Assembly: GCF_042434915.1 (NCBI RefSeq)
Contig: NZ_CP170198.1
Span: 3,604,369-3,668,368 of the forward strand
Length of the DNA stretch: 64,000 nucleotides
Reading direction: 5' to 3'
Origin: Aquimarina sp042434915
GTDB lineage: Bacteria > Bacteroidota > Bacteroidia > Flavobacteriales > Flavobacteriaceae
This document shows positions 21,101-29,258 of the stretch, one piece after another. The stretch's first letter is position 1. Each line of letters begins with the position of its first letter. A program made the translations under genes and the position numbers. The notes under the pieces are model-generated. The model was not told the DNA's origin and did no database searches. It worked only from the letters and a program-made list of their open reading frames with translations.

Positions 21101-21374
21101 TATCGAGAAAAGCATTGCAGAGCATTGGGGTAGCGTTCTGGGGTATCATCCGGTAGGTATTTTAGATAATTATTTTGAGGTTGGAGGTAATTCTTTGTTG
21201 GCTACCAAATTAATGACCCAGTTGTCTGATGAGTTTGAAATTGAATTATCATTTAGAGAATTATCAGAATGCTTAACGATAAAAGAACTTGCAGGTTTGG
21301 TTAAATCAAAAAAGGAAATCCTTGAATTAGTTGAAAGTATTGAGATAGAAAATGATGATTATATTGAGTTATGA
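18150..21374 (+). CDS. Type I PKS module KS-AT-ACP, no reductive domains
   Basis: 1074 residues. The KS (about 9-430) has the full elongating triad: Cys178 in TACSTS, His314 in EAHGTGT and His354 in NIGHLD. The AT (about 525-830) has FPGQGSQ, the GHSVGE nucleophile Ser618 and the extender motif HAYH at about 714-717, closer to HAFH (malonyl-CoA) than to YASH (methylmalonyl-CoA). A charged linker (about 870-960) leads to an ACP with FEVGGNS, Ser1015. With no KR, DH or ER, the added two-carbon unit should keep a beta-keto group. It extends the modified glycine from the preceding NRPS. The stop overlaps the next start as ATGA (4 bp), a sign of translational coupling. Confidence 0.94.
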   Translation: MKQVSENDIAIIGMAGRFPKANNIDEYWQNLINGISSICKADEENILASGISRDILNHKRFVNASSRLDDAKYFDADFFGLSNAEALLMDPQIRLLLQTSWHAIEDAGYDTSRLDLSIGNFCGMSTNSYLLRTLNTNSKKEVTDPLLYRILNEKDFLATWISYKLNLTGPAMSLQTACSTSLLAVHLACQSLLNYECDMALAGGVCFDSDQGIGYMHVPESIYSKDGACRPFDSEASGTVTGDGVGSIVLKRASDAIKDKDNIYALIKGTATNNDGGNKQGYTTPSVNLQRDVILEALAVADINPETIGMIEAHGTGTLIGDPIEVSALSEAFRQYTKKDQYCAIGSVKSNIGHLDAAAGIASIIKATLCVNKGALVPSINFSKPNPTLQLDSSPFYVSQNHIPWSDHFDIRRAGVSSLGVGGTNVHIIVEEPPQIVKQEPCKRPFVIALSALNQKSLHIQKKQLAEHIRANQDILLEDIEFTSIYGRKVMPYQFSVVCNNKEELIAQLVGNQNEKCYEGYGNISEGVFLFPGQGSQYPNMAIDLYHNNEAVRNDMDYCFEYLKSLYHIDFKKIVFSDDSEVLNKTENTQVSLFIIEYCLAKELLRSGVTPKAIIGHSVGEYVAACIVGCIALEDALKLVYHRGRLMGVMPKGAMLLVQLTQSELNPLLLDTIAISVFNTHDNFVIGGTEEDIRQQSMLFDINNIKYRALKVSHAYHTQMMSDVLDDYEKILSEVEFKHFNTKVFSTCTGNLIEPQLFCSKQYWLDQIIHPVKFVDAVEHITDYFSNPTFIEVGPGNGLSSFIKTIFNQQVSTVNLLPKASIKNNSLHNFHEGKALLCAKGLVFDLPETHEGKRISLPGYAFSKNSFWKPKININYNDFREIKESYHHTNDKYLSDRLRSSIEIEINNKNEISDELLNNLSDLHKQYINDVKKLCRLKDENLYNVIEVLYDDTSLNKEENSLTNGIEFNNKRNVGNVFVEPITDIEKSIAEHWGSVLGYHPVGILDNYFEVGGNSLLATKLMTQLSDEFEIELSFRELSECLTIKELAGLVKSKKEILELVESIEIENDDYIEL

Positions 21375-24300
21375 ATGTAGAGAGGTTATTTAAGAGTCTT
21401 ATAGATAGTAATGTAAAACTTTCTGTTAAAAAGGGAAAACTTTTATGTCAATTGCCAGAAAATGGTATTGATGAAGATTTACTTCATCAGCTCAAAACAT
21501 ATAAAGAAGAAATCAAACAAATCATTGAGAATACCAAAAAATCAAAGTTAAGGAGGTTACCGATAATAAAACGCCAAATGGATGTGTTTCCGAAACGACT
21601 TTCATATGCACAACAACGATTGTGGGTTTTGGATCAAATAGAAGGAAGTGCTCATTATAATATTTCAAATGCATTACTTCTTGAAGGAAAACTAAATATT
21701 GAGATATTTAAAAAAGCATTTGATACTATTGTTGAACGTCATGAAATATTAAGAACTACATACGAATTAGACCAAAATGGAGAAGTATATCAAGTAATAC
21801 AAGCTGTAGAACCTTTACAAATATGGCAAGTAGACCTACGTAGTCTTAGCAAAGAAGAACAGGATAACAAAATTAAACAAATTCAGGAGGAAGAGTCGAA
21901 ATTAGCTTTTGATTTAAAAAATGATATTTTACTTCGAGTAAAACTCATTCAAATTAAAGATACAATTTTTGTAGTTTTAGTGACCATGCATCATATAGCT
22001 ACTGACGGTTGGTCAATTGGCATATTAATAAAAGAATTTAGTGCTCTTTACACATCTTTTTACAAATTAGAAAAGAGTATACTACCAGAGTTAGAGATTC
22101 AATACTCAGACTATGCACTTTGGCAACAGGAACAGTTAAGTGGAGAAACGTTAAAAAAGTTAAAAGATTACTGGACAAATCAATTATCTGATTTGCCAAC
22201 AATACACAGTTTACCTCTTGATTATATAAGACCTAAAGTACAAACCTTTGAAGGGAAAACAATATATTCAAAGATTAATGTAGAAACCTTAAATAGATTA
22301 AAAAAGATATGTGATAAACACGGTACTACATTATTTGCAGGGTTATATTCTGTTTTTACTGTCTTGTTAAGTCGTTATAGTAATGAAAGAGATATTGTAT
22401 TAGGAACACCCATTGCGAATCGAGAACAATTAGAGGTAGCAAACCTTATTGGTTTTTTTGTAAATATGTTGGTTTTACGAAATCAATTGTCTTCGAATAT
22501 TAATTTTGTTCAATTGATTAATCAAAGTAAACAAATGTTATTTGATGCATACTCAAATCAACAAATGCCATTTGATATGCTGGTATCTTCACTTCAACCT
22601 GAACGAAACCCAAGTTATAGCTCCCTTTTTCAAATCATGTTTGTTTTTCAGAATAATGAAAAAACCAAAATAGAATTACCAGAATTATCCTTAAGTCAAA
22701 TAGAGCAATCTAAACCATTTGCGATGTACGATTTATCTTTAACTATTGACAAAAATGATGATGGTTTATTTTTAAGTTGGGAGTATAACACGAGTGTTTT
22801 TAATGTTTCGACCATAAAAAGAATGTCTAATCATTTCGAACAATTATTCCAATCCTTAGTAGGAAAGCCTCTAGAGGATGTAAGTAAGATAAACATGATA
22901 AATGAAGAGGAAAAACAACTTGTATTAGAAGGTTTTAATCAGACAAGAGAAGCGTATCCAGAAAAAAATACAATATTGGATTTGTTTTCTAAGCAGGTCA
23001 AAGAGATTCCTAATAATATAGCAGTAAAGTATAAAGATAGTTCTTATAGTTATATAGAATTAGAAGAATTGTCAAATCAGTTTGCAGCTTATCTAAAAAC
23101 TGTTTGTAATGTAGTAGCAAATGATTTTATAGGCATACAATTGGAAAGAAGTGAACGGATGTTGTTATCGATTATTTCTATTTTAAAATCTGGTGCCGCC
23201 TATGTCCCAATAGGAGTTGATTATCCATTAGAGCGTGTAAGATATATCGTTGATGATACAAATATGAAGATGTTGATAAATGAAGAGGAGATCTCAAATT
23301 TTTTTAAGGTACAGCATACATATTCTAGTAAGAGTTTGCTATTAGATTCAAAACCTAGTGATTTGGCATATTGTATTTATACTTCGGGATCTACGGGGGT
23401 ACCAAAAGGAGTATTAAATCAACATTCAGGGTTATTCAATCGGTTGGTCTGGATGAAAGAATATTTAGGAGTATCAAAAGATGATATTTTTTTACAAAAG
23501 ACACCATATACATTTGATGTTTCTGTATGGGAATTTTTATTACCGATGATTACAGGTAGTAGATTAGTTATAGCAGAACCAGAAGGGCATAAAGACCCAG
23601 AATATTTGAAAGAGGTTATAGATACCGAAAAGGTTAATATTATTCATTTTGTTCCATCGATGTTTGGTGTTTTTCTACAGTTTTATAAAAACAAAGGTGT
23701 TTCACGTATTAAGCATATTGTTTGTAGTGGCGAAGAGCTACCAGCTCAAATGATTAATCAATCAAAATCACTATTTACTGCTACTCGAGTTCATAATTTT
23801 TATGGTCCAACAGAAGCAGCTATAGATGTTACCGCAATAGATGTTACTGATTTGGATATATCAAAAGGTGTGAGTATAGGTAAACCAGTTGCGAATACAA
23901 GAATTTATATAGTTGACGAGAACCTTAATCTACAACCAGTAGGTATTCCTGGAGAACTATTGATTTCAGGAGTACAAGTTGCCAAAGGGTATTTGAATTT
24001 GGAAGAATTAACCAAGCAAAAATTTATTGCAGATCCATTTATTACAGGAGAACGTGTGTATAAAACAGGAGATATAGCTGTTTGGGAACCAGACGGGACT
24101 ATCAAATATCTAGGAAGAAAAGACATTCAGGTCAAAATACGAGGTAATCGAATAGAATTAGGTGCTATTACTTCTAAATTATTAGAAAAATCTGATATAA
24201 AAGATGCTATTGTAATAGTTAACAAGAAAGAAGATTCTAATTCTGATCTGGTGGCCTATATCGTTTCAGATACAACTCAAAACTCTACTGAATTACGTTT

Positions 24301-24763
24301 GTTTTTGTCAGGAACACTCTCTGATTATGAGATTCCCTCTCAATATATACAATTACAAAAATTACCATTAACATCAAATGGAAAAATAAATACGAAAGAA
24401 TTACTCCAGTCAGATTTCGATGTTTTGAAAAGTGGTATCATTTTTACAGCTCCTGAAAATGAATTGGAAGAAAAACTAACTGAAATCTTTGCAGAGGAAC
24501 TTAACCGGGATAAAGATGAAATAGGGACACATGATAATTTCTTCGATCTAGGAGCTAATTCTATTAAGCTAATTAAAATATTAAGTAAAATTAATCAAGA
24601 ATTTGAAACGGAAATAAAACCAATGATGATGTTTCAATATGCGACAATTAATGACTTCGCGATTAATGTTTTAAATGGAGAAGGAGTAGATGAGGGAGAT
24701 AAAGAAGAAGATCTTTTTATTTCGGATGATATGGATAGTATAATTGACCTGATGGAAGGGTAA
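21371..24763 (+). CDS. Single-module NRPS with TubC docking domain, C-A-T, predicted Ser
   Basis: 1130 residues. TubC-type docking domain 1-58, suited to receive the chain from the preceding PKS ACP. C domain about 72-510 with MHHIATDGWS (His207). A domain about 535-1015 with YTSGSTGVPKG at about 670; specificity residues read DVWHVSFIDK, matching the DVWHxSLIDK codes for Ser. The T domain contains FFDLGANSI, with Ala where most carriers have the second Gly; Ser1064 is the phosphopantetheine site. A 103-bp gap without recognisable sites follows before the next PKS gene, the largest gap in the first 40 kb of the cluster. The C domain must accept a beta-keto acyl donor, as in other PKS-to-NRPS junctions. 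Confidence 0.93.
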   Translation: MNVERLFKSLIDSNVKLSVKKGKLLCQLPENGIDEDLLHQLKTYKEEIKQIIENTKKSKLRRLPIIKRQMDVFPKRLSYAQQRLWVLDQIEGSAHYNISNALLLEGKLNIEIFKKAFDTIVERHEILRTTYELDQNGEVYQVIQAVEPLQIWQVDLRSLSKEEQDNKIKQIQEEESKLAFDLKNDILLRVKLIQIKDTIFVVLVTMHHIATDGWSIGILIKEFSALYTSFYKLEKSILPELEIQYSDYALWQQEQLSGETLKKLKDYWTNQLSDLPTIHSLPLDYIRPKVQTFEGKTIYSKINVETLNRLKKICDKHGTTLFAGLYSVFTVLLSRYSNERDIVLGTPIANREQLEVANLIGFFVNMLVLRNQLSSNINFVQLINQSKQMLFDAYSNQQMPFDMLVSSLQPERNPSYSSLFQIMFVFQNNEKTKIELPELSLSQIEQSKPFAMYDLSLTIDKNDDGLFLSWEYNTSVFNVSTIKRMSNHFEQLFQSLVGKPLEDVSKINMINEEEKQLVLEGFNQTREAYPEKNTILDLFSKQVKEIPNNIAVKYKDSSYSYIELEELSNQFAAYLKTVCNVVANDFIGIQLERSERMLLSIISILKSGAAYVPIGVDYPLERVRYIVDDTNMKMLINEEEISNFFKVQHTYSSKSLLLDSKPSDLAYCIYTSGSTGVPKGVLNQHSGLFNRLVWMKEYLGVSKDDIFLQKTPYTFDVSVWEFLLPMITGSRLVIAEPEGHKDPEYLKEVIDTEKVNIIHFVPSMFGVFLQFYKNKGVSRIKHIVCSGEELPAQMINQSKSLFTATRVHNFYGPTEAAIDVTAIDVTDLDISKGVSIGKPVANTRIYIVDENLNLQPVGIPGELLISGVQVAKGYLNLEELTKQKFIADPFITGERVYKTGDIAVWEPDGTIKYLGRKDIQVKIRGNRIELGAITSKLLEKSDIKDAIVIVNKKEDSNSDLVAYIVSDTTQNSTELRLFLSGTLSDYEIPSQYIQLQKLPLTSNGKINTKELLQSDFDVLKSGIIFTAPENELEEKLTEIFAEELNRDKDEIGTHDNFFDLGANSIKLIKILSKINQEFETEIKPMMMFQYATINDFAINVLNGEGVDEGDKEEDLFISDDMDSIIDLMEG

Positions 24764-24866
24764 TCACTTCACAATTAATTTTTATAGTACTAGAATTATA
24801 AGCAAAAGGGCTGTTTTCTTAATAATGAGGAAAATAAGCTGGGTGTATTATTATATCAAATAATTA

Positions 24867-27800
24867 ATGAAAAAAACAAACTCAATAAAAGATATAGCCA
24901 TTGTTGGTATGTCTGGAAAATTTGCTCAATCCGAAGACATTGAAACTTTCTGGGAGCATTTGATTAAGGGGCAAGAATTGGTCAGATTTTATGATCCTAA
25001 GGAACTTCAAGAATTAGGAATTGCAGACGAGCTAATAAAAAATCCAAACTATGTTTTTGCAAACTCATTGATAAATAATCCCGAAAATTTTGATTATAAT
25101 TTTTTTGGATACACCAAAGCAGAAGCTGAAATTATGGATCCTCAAATTAGGCTTATGCATGAGTATGTATGGTTAGCTCTTGAAGATGCAGGTTGTAACC
25201 CCGAAAATTATGTTGATAAAATAGGATTGTACTTAGCGGCTTCGGATAATATTAATTGGAGAGCACATACACTTATGAATCCGAATGAGGAAGTTAGTGA
25301 TTTTATGGCTACAAGATTAGCTAATAAATCATTCATAAGTACTTTGATTTCGTATAACCTAAACCTAAAAGGACCTAGTTTATATCTTGATACCGCTTGT
25401 TCAAGTTCTTTGACATCAATTCATTTAGCATGTAGAAGTTTGTTAATGAAGGAATGCTCAATAGCCCTAGCTGGAGCTTCTAGTATTCTTACAACTAAAG
25501 GTTTGGGGTATATGTATGATGAAGGCATGGTATTCTCAGAAGATGGGCATTGTAGAACATTTGATAAAGAGTCGACAGGAACTTTTTTCGGAGAAGGAGT
25601 CGGAGTTTTAGCCTTAAAAAGACTTGGAGATGCTATAGAGAATAATGATCATATTTATGCTGTAATTAAAGCTACGGCGGTAAATAACGATGGAAATAGA
25701 AAAGTAGGATATACCGCACCTAGTATTATTGGTCAAGCCGAATGCATAAAATTAGCACAAAGAATAGCCGGTCTTCAGCCAGAAGATATCGGTTACGTTG
25801 AAGCCCATGGGACCGGAACAAAATTAGGGGACCCAGTAGAGATTGAAGCCTTAAATAAAGCATTTAATTATAACACAAAGCATCGTTGTGCTATAGGTTC
25901 TGTTAAATCTAATTTAGGACATTTAGATGCTGTAGCAGGAATTGTTGGTGTAATAAAAACAGCAATGGCATTGAAAAACAAAATGTTACCGCCATCGATA
26001 AACTACCATAACCCTAATCCCGATATAGATTTTCAATCTGGCCCCTTTTATGTCAATACTAAACTAAAAAAAATAAATAATAAAGAAGGAGAATTATTTA
26101 GAGCAGGAGTAAGTAGTTTTGGAATAGGAGGAACAAATGCACATATTATTTTAGAAGAGTTTCCTATAAATGACTCAATATCAAAAAGGGAAAAAGAAGC
26201 AAATTTATTATTGGTATCTGCAAAAACTAATACAGCACTATCTAATAACATAAAAAAGCTTTGTAATTATATTAGAAATAAAGATACTGTATGCTTACAA
26301 AACCTTACAAACACCTTACAATTAGGAAGAAAGCATTTTAATCATAGATGTTTTTTGGTAGTCAATACCAAAGAGGAAGCAATCGATAAATTGGAAACAA
26401 TGATAGATCGACCAAGTTTCCACAATTTTTATAAAAAAAAGAAAACTGTTTTTATGTTTTCTGGTGGAGGAAGCCAGTATTATAGGATGGCATATCAATT
26501 ATATCTAAAAGAACCTATCTTCAAGGAGATAATGGATCACGGATTTGAGTTGATAATGAAATATACCCAAAAAGATATCAGATATGTACTTGGCTATTTA
26601 GAAAAAGAAGATGTTTCAGAAAGTGTGAATGATATAGAAAACATGTTGCCTATTCTTTTTATAGTTGAGTATGCCTTAGCACGCTTGTTGATGAGCTTGG
26701 GTATTCAGCCAGATTATATGATAGGGCATAGTTTAGGAGAATATATAGCAGCTTGTATTAGTGAGGTATTTACATTCGAAGATGCTTTGAAAATTGTTAT
26801 CAAAAGAGGAGAGTTAACAGCTAAATTACCAGAAGGAGCAATGGTTGGTATTGAGATATCTGAAAATCAGGTAAAACCTTATCTTACAGAGAGGTTATCT
26901 ATAGCAACTATAAATATGGAGGATTCTTGTGTGATTTCGGGAGCAAAAAATGATATACAAGAATTTATAAAAATATTAGAAAAAGAATCAATTAATTATA
27001 CAGAATTGAAAATTTCGATAGCAGCACATTCTACCTTGTTAGATGAGATTCTTGATGAATATAGAGCTGTGATAGATACGATTAAATTATCTCCTCCAAA
27101 AATTCCTTTTATATCTAATTTAAGTGGAGAAGAAGTAAAAGCTAATGAGGTTACTTCTTCAGAGTATTGGGTGAAACACCTAAGGCATACAGTAAACTTT
27201 CTAAAAGGAATTAGTTGGATATTGAATAAGGTAACTGCAAATTATATAGAAATTGGCTCTGGAGGGATTTTAACATCTTTCTTAAAACAAAATAAATTTT
27301 TTCAAAAAGACAATTATGGAATCAATATACTTAGACACCCTAAGGAACAACACGATGATCATGAATACTATCTAAAAGTAATAGGTAAGTTATGGCAAAA
27401 AGGAGTTGAAATAGATTGGGGTAAGTTTAATGATAAGAAGAGTCTTAATAAAATTTCAATTCCTGGATATGCTTTTGACAAAACTAAAATAAGGGTAAAA
27501 GTCAACCCATTCAAACAAATAACTAGTGATAGTGGGTTTGTTAACAATAGATCGGCAAATCTGGCAACTTCATTTCATATAAAGAACTGGAAAAAGACTT
27601 TACTTCAATCCAAAGAAGAATTTAAAGATGATTTAAAATACTTTATGGTATTTGTAGAAGAAACCCCTTTGATTAATAGGTTGTTGGAAGTTCTAGATGA
27701 GAAAATTAAACTTATAAAAGTATACAAAGGAGATGAATATAGGGAATCACAAAATGTGTTTACAATTAATCCTTTTGACAAGAATCAATACGAGAGATTA

Positions 27801-29252
27801 TTCGCGGCTTTAGATGATGAAAATGTAGAAATATCTCAAGTTATTTATGCTTGGGATTTTTATGATAATGAAGATGTTTTTAAATTATGTATTCCTGTAA
27901 TGCATTTGAGTCAAGCACTAATTGTAAACCAGTCAATAAGTTTTAAAAAAGCAACATTTTTAGGAAGTTTAGGAAAAAATGTGTTAGGCAGTGAACAACC
28001 AAATATTTCATTTCACTTAGCCGAAAAAACCATGAGAGTAGTTATAAAGAATAACTCCAATGCACATGTTTGTAGTTTGGACGTAGATACCTATATAATT
28101 TCAGAAAAAAGAGATGACAGTATAGTGAATGATATCCTGTACAATTATTGTGATTGTGATATTGCTTATAGGAATGAAAAAAGATGGCTTTCATTTTATG
28201 AGAGAGTTTCGATAGCTACCGATGGAAATCTGAAAAGATTAGGAGACAATAAAAATTATTTGATTATTAACGGCTTAGGGAAGAAAGGGATTGGGCTTTT
28301 GGAATATTTGAGTAACACCTACCAAGCAAATATTATTGTGACAGATCACTTTAAAGAGGAAGCAATAGCGGAAGAGACTAAAATAAAATTTGATAAACTA
28401 AAAAATAATCAAAAAAACATACAGTATTATACTTTAGACCCCAGTGAATCAGAAGAAACTAAGGAATTGGTAAGTTCAATAGAAGAAAATTTCGGAGAAG
28501 TTTCAGGTATTATTTATCTGAGTAAAGAAAATGAAATTTCAGATTTATCTGATTTAAATAATTTAATTGATCTGCAGATAAGAAAAATACGTCCGGTCCA
28601 AAATTTATATGAATTATTTAAAAACAAAGTCCTTGACTTTATATGGATTCCTACAAGATTATCCTCAGAGGTAAATCGTTTAAATGAGAATATTTATTTT
28701 GACACTTATGCCAATTTACTTTATGAAATGAATTCAGATAAACTGGATTATTGGATTTCTGTAGCTTTTGATGACGTACATAAAGAATCTGATTCTTCGA
28801 CAATTATTTCAGAGTTGTTTGAATTATCTGTAAATAATAAACTTGATGAGACGGTAGTCTCTTTCGAGAACATAGAAAACATAGGAAACAAAGAAAAGGA
28901 ATGGTCTGATTTTGATGATGAGGATGAAAATGGCATGTCAAAAATTGATGATGAGTTACAATATAATTATGTAGCTCCTGAAACTTCACTTGAAACTGAA
29001 CTCTGTGGTTCATGGCAAACTCTTTTGGGGTTCGAGAGAATAGGTGTTGAGGATAGTTTCTTTGAATTAGGAGGTAATTCACTAAAAGCTATGACCCTAT
29101 TAAAAAGGATTCAAAAACAATATGGCGTTCAAATTTCCCTCAAAGATTTCTTTGCAAAGTCAACAGTAAAATTATTATCAGAAGAGATTGATATAGCTGT
29201 ACTATTGAGAAAAAAACAAACTAGAAAAGAAACAAAAATACTAAAAATATAA
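24867..29252 (+). CDS. Type I PKS module KS-AT-(KR-like)-ACP
   Basis: 1461 residues. KS about 10-430 with Cys178 (TACSSS), His314 and His352, all catalytic residues present. AT about 530-840 starts with FSGGGSQY instead of the usual GQGSQ, has GHSLGE (Ser622), and reads IAAH where HAFH or YASH would report malonyl or methylmalonyl choice, so the extender cannot be read safely; malonyl is the default guess. Residues about 900-1350 have the size and layout of a ketoreductase region: a Rossmann-like start with NGLGKKGIG at about 1132, but no convincing Ser-Tyr-Asn catalytic set, so I regard it as a degraded or inactive KR. ACP with ELGGNS, Ser1405. It probably adds a two-carbon unit after Ser and hands over to the TubC docking domain of the next protein 6 bp downstream. 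Confidence 0.92.
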   Translation: MKKTNSIKDIAIVGMSGKFAQSEDIETFWEHLIKGQELVRFYDPKELQELGIADELIKNPNYVFANSLINNPENFDYNFFGYTKAEAEIMDPQIRLMHEYVWLALEDAGCNPENYVDKIGLYLAASDNINWRAHTLMNPNEEVSDFMATRLANKSFISTLISYNLNLKGPSLYLDTACSSSLTSIHLACRSLLMKECSIALAGASSILTTKGLGYMYDEGMVFSEDGHCRTFDKESTGTFFGEGVGVLALKRLGDAIENNDHIYAVIKATAVNNDGNRKVGYTAPSIIGQAECIKLAQRIAGLQPEDIGYVEAHGTGTKLGDPVEIEALNKAFNYNTKHRCAIGSVKSNLGHLDAVAGIVGVIKTAMALKNKMLPPSINYHNPNPDIDFQSGPFYVNTKLKKINNKEGELFRAGVSSFGIGGTNAHIILEEFPINDSISKREKEANLLLVSAKTNTALSNNIKKLCNYIRNKDTVCLQNLTNTLQLGRKHFNHRCFLVVNTKEEAIDKLETMIDRPSFHNFYKKKKTVFMFSGGGSQYYRMAYQLYLKEPIFKEIMDHGFELIMKYTQKDIRYVLGYLEKEDVSESVNDIENMLPILFIVEYALARLLMSLGIQPDYMIGHSLGEYIAACISEVFTFEDALKIVIKRGELTAKLPEGAMVGIEISENQVKPYLTERLSIATINMEDSCVISGAKNDIQEFIKILEKESINYTELKISIAAHSTLLDEILDEYRAVIDTIKLSPPKIPFISNLSGEEVKANEVTSSEYWVKHLRHTVNFLKGISWILNKVTANYIEIGSGGILTSFLKQNKFFQKDNYGINILRHPKEQHDDHEYYLKVIGKLWQKGVEIDWGKFNDKKSLNKISIPGYAFDKTKIRVKVNPFKQITSDSGFVNNRSANLATSFHIKNWKKTLLQSKEEFKDDLKYFMVFVEETPLINRLLEVLDEKIKLIKVYKGDEYRESQNVFTINPFDKNQYERLFAALDDENVEISQVIYAWDFYDNEDVFKLCIPVMHLSQALIVNQSISFKKATFLGSLGKNVLGSEQPNISFHLAEKTMRVVIKNNSNAHVCSLDVDTYIISEKRDDSIVNDILYNYCDCDIAYRNEKRWLSFYERVSIATDGNLKRLGDNKNYLIINGLGKKGIGLLEYLSNTYQANIIVTDHFKEEAIAEETKIKFDKLKNNQKNIQYYTLDPSESEETKELVSSIEENFGEVSGIIYLSKENEISDLSDLNNLIDLQIRKIRPVQNLYELFKNKVLDFIWIPTRLSSEVNRLNENIYFDTYANLLYEMNSDKLDYWISVAFDDVHKESDSSTIISELFELSVNNKLDETVVSFENIENIGNKEKEWSDFDDEDENGMSKIDDELQYNYVAPETSLETELCGSWQTLLGFERIGVEDSFFELGGNSLKAMTLLKRIQKQYGVQISLKDFFAKSTVKLLSEEIDIAVLLRKKQTRKETKILKI

Positions 29253-29258
29253 GCTCCT

